From Montifringilla adamsi (lineage: Eukaryota > Chordata > Aves > Passeriformes > Passeridae): 64,000 nucleotides of DNA. The first letter of the stretch is position 1. Every line of letters begins with the position of its first letter. A model generated the notes under the pieces. It was not told where the DNA came from, searched no databases, and saw nothing but the letters and a program-made list of their open reading frames with translations. This document shows, piece by piece, positions 11,500 to 22,700 of the stretch. The position numbers were made by a program, and so were the translations under genes. Location of the stretch: assembly GCA_017590115.1 (NCBI GenBank), contig JAGGNK010015114.1, positions 1,495,307 to 1,559,306 on the forward strand. Direction: 5' to 3'.

Positions 11500-12844
11500 T
11501 TGGTTATATAATTTCTCTTTATTATAAAAAATTTGCTTCACCATATGAAACTTTTTTTTTCCTATATTTTAGAAGGCTTGTGTTTCCATTTTGTTTTTCA
11601 CAGAATCGGCTTGATATAATGTCTTCCTAATTTCTGTAATCTTTTATGATTACAGGGTAGTGTGTAGTGGTATAAAAAGTTACTCTCGTACAGTATTGAG
11701 AAGTCTTGAAGATTTAAAACAAAAGAATGGGGTATAAGAATGCTTCAATCCAGATACTAAATGACAGACAAATAAGCAATGTAGCAATTGTTAAAGACTT
11801 AATACTACATTAATTTTTTTTTCTTTAAAGGTTTTGGGCTTTTTTCTTTGTTTGCTTTATCATAATGTTAAAGGACTGTAAACTTTTAGCATTTGTTCCG
11901 AATTACTAGATTTTTCAGCAAGTGGTTTTTTATTTTGAATGACATTTTACATTCTAGGAGTAGTATAAGGATTTGTTTCTGTTGCCACTTCTGTCAGCAG
12001 CTGCCTGTGACAGAAGTAGGTTTTGGACCCCTTTGTCTTTAAGCAGAAATACAAATGCCTGATTTGGCAGACTCTCACAGCAGATTTTGTAGCTGCCTAT
12101 TGAAGTCTCCTGTCCTGTACTGTATTGCAGAACAGTGAGGCTTAAAAAAATATCATCAGCCTTGACTAACAGTTGCATAACCAAGCTTTGTTGTTAAAAA
12201 TCAGGCTGCATTTCAAGGCAACAGGTAAGTTTGAGGAGAATTAATTTTTTTTTTTTTTAATTTTCATTTCTAGGAAAACTTGGCTATATATTTCAAGAAT
12301 TTCTTACAAGTTTGAATAGTTAAACCCTCCCTCTGGAACCAGTAGATAAAATTCTACACATTAAACACAGTAAAAATGGTGCATATTCTGCAAAGGACAG
12401 AATTTTAGATTAAAGTTGTCTGGGCACAAAAGCAGTAACAAAATGATCCCTACAAAACAGAGTGACTTAATAACACAAGAGATAACTTTTGTTAATTTGA
12501 AGCTGTAGAAACTGAAGCTCGTAAAGTAAGATGTAATTAAATTATGCCACTGTACATACCGGTTGTTCTTGGTAATCGAAACTTTACAATATGAAAAATA
12601 CATTACATCTGTACAGTTTATACAGGTAGGTAGGATGAGTTTTGAAAAAGATTCACTTTCAAGGGTCATACTCTGAAGTCAAAAAAATACTGCACAACTG
12701 AACTAATTACAAATTGTAGACTGGAAACAATTAATCTTTGCGATTGACTTTTAATTTGCACAGGGATCCTCCGCCCCACAGAAGTGCTCACTCGCGTCCA
12801 TAGCTTTCCACAGGATTTGCTTGCAGCCCCCGCTGCAGGAGCCC
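11500..12844 (-). other. Probable 3' UTR of the minus-strand gene
   Basis: This lies directly downstream of the TAG that ends the coding exon. Just after the stop it is GC-rich, then it becomes AT-rich and non-repetitive. Candidate poly(A) signals on the minus strand are ATTAAA at 12755-12750, AATAAA at 11934-11929 and AATAAA at 11523-11518. The first would give a UTR of only about 100 nt, the last about 1.3 kb. The section 12360-12740 is non-repetitive and varied in composition and looks like a conserved UTR. A 102-codon frame within it is hydrophobic and AT-driven, and is not a gene. The true end cannot be chosen without transcript data. Confidence 0.5.
11518..11523 (-). promoter_or_regulatory. 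Candidate distal poly(A) signal (AATAAA)
   Basis: This reads TTTATT on the plus strand. It is the farthest plausible cleavage signal for the transcript that contains the coding exon. A nearer AATAAA at 11934-11929 is an alternative. Confidence 0.35.
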
Positions 12845-13054
12845 CTAGGGCAGCTGCTGCCCGTGCTCCGTGATCCGCGCTGCCGTGGTGATTGTGCTCA
12901 GGTCCAGCTCAGCCTCCAGGCCCGTGTCCGCTGCCTCCTCCTGCCTGCTGGCCTCGTAGGGCTTGTGGGCCAGCAGCTCGTGGTGCACCCCACAGTAGCT
13001 CAGCGTGGGCTGGTCGTAGGCCAGGAACGTTGACATGTTCATGGACAGTGGGAT
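12845..13054 (-). CDS. Terminal coding exon of an unrecognised vertebrate gene (last 69 residues)
   Basis: This is the one convincing coding segment. On the minus strand a strong pyrimidine tract ending in CCCCAG leads into an open frame in phase 0. The frame starts IPLSMNMSTF, includes SYCGVHHELLAHKPYEA, and ends EHGQQLP followed by TAG. Codons almost always end in G or C (CTG, GCC, CAC, GAG, ACG), unlike the AT-rich intron and UTR around it, which is typical of constrained coding sequence in birds. The peptide has no membrane segment and no domain I recognise. Its middle is acidic (EEAADTGLEAELDL), it holds two tyrosines in YDQP and KPYEA contexts, and it carries a single cysteine. It probably forms the flexible C-terminal tail of a larger protein, since it is entered by splicing. 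I tried to match it to receptor tails, transcription factors and channels and could not, so no symbol or function is given. The rest of the gene should lie at higher coordinates, beyond this window. Confidence 0.8.
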   Translation of the reverse strand: MPLSMNMSTFLAYDQPTLSYCGVHHELLAHKPYEASRQEEAADTGLEAELDLSTITTAARITEHGQQLP

Positions 13055-13085
13055 CTGGGGCAAAACCAGAGGGGAGAAGCAGCAG
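13055..13085 (-). other. Splice acceptor and polypyrimidine tract of the last intron
   Basis: Read on the minus strand, a C/T-rich tract with TTCTCCCCTCTGG is followed by TTTTGCCCCAG, and the AG lies immediately before the first codon of the terminal exon. The match to the vertebrate acceptor consensus is strong, and it sets the start of the exon at 13054. Confidence 0.75.
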
Positions 13086-16000
13086 TTACCAAACCACATT
13101 ACCAAATGGTTCTTGCCTGAATTGCATGTTGGAAAACCAGACTGTCTGCTCTCTGTATCCCTCTGCCACACCTTGCTCTTCTCCGGGATGTTTTAACCCT
13201 GACCACCAGCGTGGATCTCGAGGCCCAGGGTTGTGTATATGCTTGAATGTGTTTGAGAAGATTAAGATGTGATCCAAGTTAAATTATCTTTAGAATGTAA
13301 TTAACCTCAGCTATAATCGCTCTGTCAGGGAATATTGCACATTAAATGTAAATGCTTTTTCAAGTAGTGGCTTGAATTTGTCAGTGAGTGTGATACCTTT
13401 GGTCTGCTTGGAAATACAGGTGAGAGGGTTCCTACTGTTGAAGTGCTTGGGGAAGGAGACCTCAGCCCCCCTGGCATTGTAACTAAATAGGGAACATCCC
13501 TATTTGTATCTCCTCCTTTGCAGCTTTCCTTCCTGTTTTCATTCCTTCTGGGATGTGTCTCCATAAAATTTCTAGTTATGAAAACCTCCTGTTTTTGAAA
13601 TTAATAAGTAATCTAATAATATCACTGCAATTTTAGTAGTTCTCATCTCTGACAGCAATTCTGGAGTAAAACCCACAGCAGTGTTTGATTACCAGTGATA
13701 TGTGAGCTTCATATTGTTTGGAGTTCAGGTTCAGGTGAGCATCAGGATGCTCATCTGAACTTATCATGAAATCAGCTTATCTTAGATTTACAGCTCAGAA
13801 GCCTTCACATTTGCAGTTTCTATTCAAGGAGGCATCTGTTCTGCAAGCTGAATTTCATTTCATAGTATTACATTTCTGTGCAATGAGGGGGAAGTTCTGG
13901 CAACCCTCTGTCTTTTCAGTCAGGAAGGGTAAAGCTGTAGACTTACTTTACATAGGAAGTGCAGCTAAAAGTTTGTACTTACAAAACTGTATGGAAAACC
14001 AGAATATTTTTTAAAATAATTCTGTTCAGCCCTGAAAAGAATGTAGTCCAGTGTTTGGAATGTTGATTTTTTTTTTCCTTCATTTTTCTTTTGATCATCA
14101 CTGGCAGTTGAAAGGTGACCATGGGGTAAAAGGAAAGCTCCTATTTTTTCTTTCAAAAAAAAGGTGGCAGATAATTTGGGTCTGGTCTCTCTGTAGCAAT
14201 TACAGGGGTCTGCAGGAAATGGGTTATTTTCTCTCGCCTGCAGAAGTGTATTTATTTCTAAACAGATGTGAACTGGTTGGGGAGGAATGCTTGTAGCTCC
14301 AGATGAATATCTCAGTAGTTGGCAAAGGTGGGAAAGGCCTTGCAAAGGCCTTACAGCATTTATTAAGCTTCTGCTGTTGTGCCTGTGTTCCTACGTGATT
14401 GCTTGACCTTGACTGCACTTTCATAAGAGACAAAATTGCATTTTTTTCTGAATGTATTGTATTTGGAATTAGTGGCAATACTTTCAGCCTAAGGATTTTG
14501 GTATTTTGGTAAATTTCACAGGCATGGGGTGTTCAAACCTCTTGGGGCAATTTCAAGACTCAGCCATAGAATCCTGAGAATGAAAACTCAGAAAATAAAG
14601 GCATATGGGGACAGCCCCAATTCTGGGTAGCTTGAGAATGTTGTGATGGGAAATTACAATAGGGCAATGGAATATTTTCCTTGAAGATGACAGAGCTGGA
14701 AAACAGATGATCATGAAGAGAAGGGATGAACATAAACCACACTGAAACAGGAGAATAAAATGAACTGAAGGATGGAAGCAACAGAAGTGATAGAGCTGGG
14801 ATGTGTCATTCTGAAAATGTACAGAATTGCAGTGTAAGGGGAATGTCATAAACAGAATAGGCATAGGAATGTGGTGTGTCAGCATATGGTCAATATGTGA
14901 GAATTTCAGCTGTTTCATATTCAAGTTTTGCCGTTGCCTTCAATTAAAAAAAGGAGCAAGCCCTCATAATACACATCAGGGAACTATACAGCTTTTATGA
15001 ACACATATCAAAATGAAATGCTTTATTTGTGGCCATGGGAAGATTCTTGTTATTTCAAATGAACTTCAGACTGATACTTCACCATCCATCAGTTTGTCTC
15101 TGTGACTTTTTTTCCTTAAGGACTCTTAGGACAGGGCTATCTACATTTACAAAATGTTTTGTACCTACATTTACATCTCCTGCCTCTGTACCCCTGCATT
15201 TAAGTTCTCCCTGTAACTTAGGCAGGTCTTGTATGTAACAAGTTCCTTAATTTCTCTCTAGAATGCCCTAGAACTGTCTGATAGCCAGTTATGGAAATAA
15301 GATACCTATCTGATTATCATCTTGTCCCTTTTTTTTCATTGTCTGCTTCTTCAAGCCCTTAAAACTTCTGTGCTGTGAAACAAGGGAGATACTGAAACTT
15401 TAGTTAAAGGAACAGATAAATCTGTTACAGCCAATATGTGATGGTCATGAATTTAGAGTTCAGATCCTTTTGGCTCCCCTAGCAAGAAGTAATTCAGCTG
15501 TGGGGGGTGAAGTTACCAGAAGTTATTTTTGGTGGTAATTTGCATACACTGTGAGGAGGCCACGCTGTAAGGCAGTGAATGCTTTGGGCTGAATTGTTGT
15601 CCCTTGAATGTGCTGATAAAGGATGGCTGCAGGAATCTCTAGTCACTCCTAAAGACCTCTGTTTTCCTTCAAACTTCTCAATTCTTAGGTGGTTCTTTTG
15701 TGTTTACATATTTCAACCTTTCCAAGTCCAAGTTCTGAAGGCCTGGTAAAGGGCAGTGGATTGTTGGATCAGCTGCTGAGCTTTGGCACGAGATTTCCCA
15801 GGGACAGGCATCAACTCCGCTAATTTCCCTGTCAGTGGCACGGAGGAGTTGAATGCAAAGAGAAAGTTTTTTTCAGGCTTTTCCCTGCTTCTCTCAAACT
15901 CATTTTCTACTCAGTTCAGGCTGTAATTAAAAACCTACCAAAAGTATAAGCAGCAAGAATAGCTTTCACTGAACAGCAAAATTGTTCTTCACACAAATGT

Positions 16001-19000
16001 TAATGGCCTCTTAGTGAGGGAGAATTGTGTTTTGTCTTCAAAGGGCACACCTGTCCAGGTGTACGAATTTCCAATACTGAGGAACTCTTGCTTTTTGTCT
16101 GCTACATAGTCATGGCATGGTTCATGTGTCCTGCTTGGCTTTGGCAGTTTTCCTATTCTAACATGTTCATCTGTGGTTACCTTGGGGTCCCACATTGTGA
16201 GAAACAATGCAACTGAATCCAAAGAGGTGCTTTGTGCCCAGCCTTCACTGCTGTGTCAGGCTAAATTGCACATTCCTGGCAGAGGACCAGAGTGAAGAAG
16301 CAAAGGGCAGATGAGGAACCTGAAATACTTTTAAGTGTTTTAAACCATCACTTGAGCCACTCTCAAGGGAGGACCCATTGTCTCCATGGCAGTAAAAACA
16401 AAAGAATCTCTTACTGAAGTAGCTACTGTGTCTAGACTTCAGTTGTTTCAGTGACTGAATGCCCTAGGCTTATATTAATACTAAAAAAATCTTTACTAAG
16501 TGCATGATTAGAATTACAGTCCATCTGTAATTGCAGTCTTTCCTGTTCAGTGTTCAACACGACTTTTCAGTAATTTATGATGCAGCACATTCCCTAGGAA
16601 AGGGAGGGTGGCATTAGACAGTAAAAATCACCTTGACAAACAAAGACCAGAACTTCTGAAGCTTTGCTTTGAATGTTGGACACTTGACAGTAAGGTGGTA
16701 TTTTTTGAGGTTTGGAAGAGAGGGTAGAGACCATTCAATCAATCACAGATAGGTTCCATGGGAAAACCAGGCTTTTTTTTTTTTTTTTATGTCAATGTAG
16801 AGTTGATATCTTAAAGCAGGAGGAATTGAAAAAAAATTCTCAGCAATTTGCACATACTAATTTTGACATTCACCTTTACCAGTTTCTGAAATGCCAGAGT
16901 GGACAGCTGCTAACAGCTACTGAGCCCTTTCTTCTTAATTTTAAGAAGATGATAATGAAGAGGAGAAAGCAGAAGAAAAAGGTTTTGTATTCCACTGATT
17001 CAGTTCACTGGGGTTCAGGCTAAGACATAATGAGCCATGGTTTCCTAGTTGCTGGACATTTTGTCTTTCATGTTGTTAATTTTCCTAAAATTTGTACAGG
17101 GTGATATTTACTTAAAATCTTTCCTTCCTGCAAAGAATGTGACATTTGTAAGATGAGAACAACTTGTGTCTTGATTAGCTCTAATTGCGTGCTTGACTCG
17201 GAAAGGAGTATGTATTACATTTTTTCAGTTAGACACTTATGCTTGCTAATGATGTTAGAAAAATGAACAAGTTATAAATACTCTTCTGCCTGACAAAGTA
17301 AATATCTCCTTGCCTTTTTTTTTTTTTTTAATTTGTCTGTGTGGATTCTTTTGGTTATGTGGGTTTTTATTTGTTGGTTGGTTTGGTTTTGTTTTGTTTT
17401 TAATTTGAACAACCTGCAGTTTTGGATTTTTGTTTCTTTTTAATAGCAGTCTTTCAAGTTCTAATGTAGTAAAGTGAATTAAGGAAGTGGGTATGAGAGT
17501 GTGTGTCTAAATAAAGCTTAATCCATTTAGTTGCTTGAAACTAAATATTTAATAGAGGTGTACATTATCCTAAAGTAGCTCTAAAATGTTATTACAATTA
17601 GATCCATATCTAACTGAGCACTAACCTTTTTAGGCTGCTCATTTGTTTTTAATTTGTATGTAAAATTTGGTGTTTATCAGATAGGCTCTGCAGGCACAAT
17701 TACTGAGGTATCATTTAAAAACAACAGCGCTGAACTTTGTGGGACTAAAAGTGAATCAACACAGATAGATCTTTTACTTTAGATGCTGGATAAATAATGG
17801 ACTCACATGGAAGTATTGCCTAGCAGGCTTTTGCTGCAGGTAGAAGAAGGGAGCTGTCTTTTGTCTTGTAAGATTTGTTGCAGCTTGGACAACCTGAGCA
17901 TCGTGCTTTATCTTAGTTACAATTCTCTATTTAGCAATCAATAGATTATCTTGAAATACAAGGGAATTGTATAAATAAAAGCACATTAAAAAAGACACCT
18001 TTGAAAAGGGAATTTGTAGAGATGTCTCAGAGAATGTGTGTTTAAGCCACATATGTAGGTAATGTGTGTATATTGTACATGCAGACATGTGGACAAGCTC
18101 TGGAAGAGGTCAGTGCACCCCTTTCCCTTCTCCTCGGAAAGTTCTAGAATGCTAAGGAGAAAACCAATGAAATTAATTGGATTTACATTATATATATGTT
18201 TCATGGTTAGGGGAGGTCTGGCTCCCTTAAATCAAAATCTCTTGTATCACGAAGTAGAACAAAGCAGTGATTTAAAGTTCTTCAAAACTTGCCCAAGCCA
18301 GGCTTAGTTGAACAGCAGGGTGCTTGTTCAGTTAAAGAGCCTGGGGCCTGCTCATGCAGCAAGTCTTCCCCAAACCCAAGGGCACACTTGGTGTTTTGGA
18401 GAGCAGGATCTGTACATGGTAATCAGGGGTACTTCTCATAATGAGCAAAACCCACTGTAGACTGCCAGCTGCAATATCCACTCGTTTACAACACCAACTG
18501 CAGTTCTCTTCACAAATTTTTATTAATTGCTCCTGTTTTGGTTGATAATTGAACTTTTTGGGCCATCAGTGGGCTCTAAGTAGAATTTTTTGTGTTCCTC
18601 AGAGGATGGGTTCACATACCTTGGGTAGGCTTCTGTAGAGTGCAATTAATATGATCTTGTTTTCTTCTCTAATTATTTTAATGTAACAGGCAATTTTCAT
18701 ATCCCCTAAGTACTATAACAGGCAATCTCATTACTTTTCATCAGGCTTGTTTACAGAGAAATAAAACAGCAGCAGAATAAACAACACTGAGTGAACCAGA
18801 AGTATTAGCTACTCTGAGTATTCATAGCCACAACTCAAACTCCACAGGTCAGGAGTTTACCTTAAGAAGAGGAAAGTATTTTATTGATATAATCTTTAGC
18901 TGGTTCTTTACTTTTCAGTGTGTGAACAGTTGGGAAATGTTATATAGTTTGTGCATTTAACTATGAAAGCTAAGTTCTAAATTTAGTGAAAGCTGAAGTT

Positions 19001-22000
19001 ATTAAAACCCCAGTAAGAGGGGGTTTAGAAAATACCAAGGAACTTGATAAACTGATAATGTTGACATCATCCTTTTTATGCTTTGCCCTTTCTCTTTCTT
19101 ACCTTCCAAATCTTAACCTTTCTCACTTGCTTTGTTTTGTAGTTTTCCCTCTATTTCTGTCTTAGGGAGGAAGAATCCTTCTTATTACTGACCATATGAA
19201 TAATTTGTGTAAGCTCTCCATCTTTCAGTTATATTGATGTTGGCTGCCATTAGTCTATTACCTCATTCACCTTTGCTTTCTCTGCAGTCTGCACTGTCTC
19301 TTTGGCTGCTTTTCACCGAGATGCCCTGATGCTCTCTTCCCTTAAGTGCTGTATCTCAAAAGAGGCTTTCAGATACAGGAGAGTCTGGTGGTGCTGAGGC
19401 AAACAGTGAAATCACACTCTGTGGTTCTGAGTATTAGTTGTCAGCCCTTGATGCTGTAACAGTTTTGCTGCTGCATGGACTGTAATTGTGGTTCTGGGTG
19501 TCCAGAGGCTGATCCTGCCAAGTGCTGCATGAGCTGTGGCTTGCCTGAAGGAATGAGCTGGTGACACATGCATGTGTTTGGGTAAAGTGGGCTTCCCTGG
19601 GATGTTATAAGCCAGGGCCACAAGATTTATAGTTCTGAAGGGAAGAGGGACTTGTGTCTGAGAGCGAGGAGGAGGCCTTATTTACTCTGCTAGCTTGATT
19701 TTCCCAAAATTTAGTGTGTAGAAACTGAGTTGAAGACAAACTGTGTATTTCATTTGTATTCTGTATTACAGGTATCTTGAGATTAAAAGGGGGTACCAAT
19801 TAAAAAAACCCACAAAACTGAACCAAAAGCTGATGTTTTTGATGGTTTCTCCTGACATTTTTGGAGGACAGATTTTCCTGTCACATCTGCAGCTGACAGA
19901 ATCCCATCCACAATGTTCTGGTAGCTGAAGCCATGACACTGGCTCAGCAGAGGTGTGCTGGCAAAGCCCTTCCTGCAGATGCAGCCATTCTTAATTTTAT
20001 TAGCTTGGCGTGTCAGGCAGGATGTTCTTCAGCTGGAGTAGGGGGGTGCAGTCACATTGTTCTGCTGCTATTACAGCACTCCCAGCTGAGTGCCAGGGAA
20101 TTTGAGGCATTCACTGGTCAGTGATACAGCATCAGGGATATTCCCATGTAATCTCAAGTCCCAGAGCCATAGGAAGTGTGTAAAAACACACATAGGAAGG
20201 GTTTAAAACCACAAACAGTAACCCATCCCTCAGTTCCCCAGCTCTGGTGCCTCTGTGTCCTGCTGCATTTCACGGTGCTGTGCTGAGCCCAAGCACACCT
20301 CGAGCTGTCTGGTGTGTGCAGTTCATTTAAAGGCAGAACATCCAAGTGCCTCTTTGGGCACGGGAAACTACTCCTGAACAATGAGGATGTTAATCATGAG
20401 GTTTTGATGTCAGTCCCAGGCATGCTGCAATAGAAATTCCTCTTTACGTTTCAAACAATTTGTTTCTGTGTAGTGGTGTTGCTTTGTGCACTGTGTTTTC
20501 AACATTCACAGCTTACATCAGTTTAAACTATGAGTAATATTATTCCAGTGACTAATCCAGGCATACCTGTCAGAGATGGAAAGCCTGTACTGAGTCTGCT
20601 TTAATCCATTTGCTGATTTTTATGGTCTTAAAGACCCTTAAAGTACCTGACTCAAATCCAAATGTGCCCCACATGCTGAGCTTTGCATGCAAATCTTTAA
20701 ATTAGTTGAAGGATACAGACAGATTCCCTTGGGATTTAACAATTTGCTAAAACTAAAATGGTTTGTTTATTGCAGGAAGTGTTTTCTGTTTGAAGTCTAT
20801 TTTGCACTGCGTAATGCAGCTGTTCTCATTGAAATTGTAATGCATGCTGCACAGAATTCCAGGTTTTCTTTTCACATCCTTCCTTTGTTCTGTGGGGTGG
20901 GTTTGTGTTGTTCAAAGAGGAGTGGATGATAATCTCTTCAAAGAATAATTTAAATAGGCAAAAGACCAATTCACCATATAGCTACCATTGCTCTTCAGTT
21001 GAATAACTAGCATATTGATGTTTTCTAATTGTTGGAACAAGAGCATTTTCATATATCTTAAAAAACCCTTTGAATGATGCCAAAATGCTACTGCAGTTTT
21101 GGCAGAGGCTCTCCTGGAATCGAGTCCTTGTTCATTGTTAGTGGTAGGAGAAATGATATGTTCACACAGAGAAAAAGAGACTTCTTAATGGATATTGGGA
21201 GAAACAACTCTAAACACAGAAGAATCTAAAGAAAAATTTCTAACTGAAAATTTAAAAAATCAACAGAGAAGAATATATCTAAAAGAAAAGTGAAATTTAC
21301 GTTTAATGTTTAAGTAAAATACTGCTTTGTCAGACTTGGTTCTTGGACTTTACCATGAAATGGGCAGTGTTTGTTTTGTTTATTTCTGCAGAATAGTATA
21401 ATTTCATAAAACTCTTCTGAGTGAAGTATTTCCGATTACATTACTGACTGGGCTCTGTGTAATTATTTAAGTGAATTAAAGAAAGATGTTGGTAAAAAAT
21501 TGAATGATATTACAACAGAAGAATAATACCAGATACAGCTTGAAAAGCAAGAGCAGGGCTTAATATAATTTATAAATTTAATGGATGGGGAGTGGGGTAT
21601 ATATTGATCATTCAGTTCTCAGTAAAGGTTCATAATAAGGTTACTGTATATACCTGACTGACAAAAAATTGTTCTTTTCTGATGTGATGCAAGTAATAAT
21701 AGAGTGTTTCTTTTCCTTAGCCATCACATCCTGTACATACACTGTTTGATATTTATACTAATGAAAAAGTTTCCTTTTTTAAACTTATTTCCCTCTTAGA
21801 GGGGCCTTCATGCTACGTTTTATCACTGCAATTCTTGAGGGAAAAAGCTCTGTTACATTCCCAAGCAGTATATCAGTATATGCTAGATTTTTTTATTTCT
21901 AAGATGTATTACTATTTGCACTTGTTAAAACATTTCTGTCGTGCATATTAGTTGCACTGCTGCTGTGACATTTGTGTGGCACACAGGCTAGCTGTTCGTG

Positions 22001-22150
22001 TATTGAATCGTCCAAAACAAAACAATTCCTGTGTTTAGGACTACAAATTTCTCAGGGCAGGAAAGCATTACTTGGTCAATTTAATACTAGCTCCTCTAAA
22101 GTCTAGGCCAGACATTCCAAATACGAAGTGACAGTTTGCTGATAGCCCGG
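13086..22150 (-). other. Presumed intron, no exon recognised
   Basis: I looked on the minus strand for donor sites preceded by open, codon-biased sequence and found none. For example, GTAAGA sites near 19.09 kb have stops in the candidate exon frames. The stretch is AT-leaning with T-runs at 16773-16788 and 17315-17329. An inverted repeat lies at 13729-13760. The part at 17460-17770 has the look of a conserved non-coding element: AT-rich, of varied composition, with many TAAT/ATTA cores and a CAATTAG motif. Confidence 0.5.
13729..13760. repeat. Short inverted repeat (15-bp arms)
   Basis: Arms GTTCAGGTGAGCATC and GATGCTCATCTGAAC are complementary except for one position and are separated by only two bases. 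In RNA this gives a compact hairpin. It is too short for a typical microRNA precursor, and no extension of the stem is seen. Confidence 0.7.
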
Positions 22151-22199
22151 CTATCCTTTCCACTCATGAGTTACTTTGGCAGAGTTTCAGGAAAATTGT

Positions 22200-22700
22200 A
22201 GTAAACAAGGTTGTAGTGAACAAGGGGGCATAGGCAATTCCCTGTGTGCGAGCTGTGCGGGCAGGGGAGCGGGCTGAGCGGAGCCGTTTGCACAGACAGC
22301 TCCCGGAGCAGTTGTTGTGGAGCCCCCGTGGCTGCTCGCAGACGAGCTGGGTGCTGCTCGCTGCTGCCCTGCCCCGGCGGGCCCCGGGCACGGCTCCCTC
22401 GGCACGGCCCTGTGGGCCCCGGGCACGGCTCCCTATGCTCGGCTCTGTGGGCCCCGGGCACGGCTCCCTCGGCACGGCCCGGCGGGCCCCGGGCACGGCT
22501 CCCTCGGCACGGCCCGGCGGGCCCCGGGCACGGCTCCCTCCGCTCGGCCCTGTGGGCTCCGGGCACGGCTCCCTATGCTGGGATCTGTGGGCTCCGGGCA
22601 TGGCTCCCTCGGCACGGCCCTGCCGGCGCCGGGGCTGCGACCGCTCTGGGGCACAAACGTCTCTGCCTCTCTGGGCTATCCTGCATCTCTGGGCTGTCCT
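22200..22700. repeat. CpG-rich island carrying a 35-bp minisatellite
   Basis: A sharply bounded GC- and CpG-rich block stands in AT-rich intron. Its core at about 22380-22625 is a tandem array with an exact 35-bp step: the CCCCGGGCACGGCT motif recurs at 22382, 22417, 22452, 22487 and 22522, with CTCC variants at 22557 and 22592. That is about seven units of the type GGGCCCCGGGCACGGCTCCC followed by a variable half (TCGGCACGGCC, TATGCTCGGCT). Units differ at a few positions, so the array is not freshly made. Frames of up to 186 codons run through it on both strands because the unit lacks stops, and they are artefacts. The island may be part of a GC-rich LTR or a local regulatory island. Confidence 0.8.

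Noticed and set aside
12361..12669. 102-codon hydrophobic minus-strand frame
   Set aside because: It lies in the probable 3' UTR. Its composition is AT-driven and there is no independent evidence of translation.
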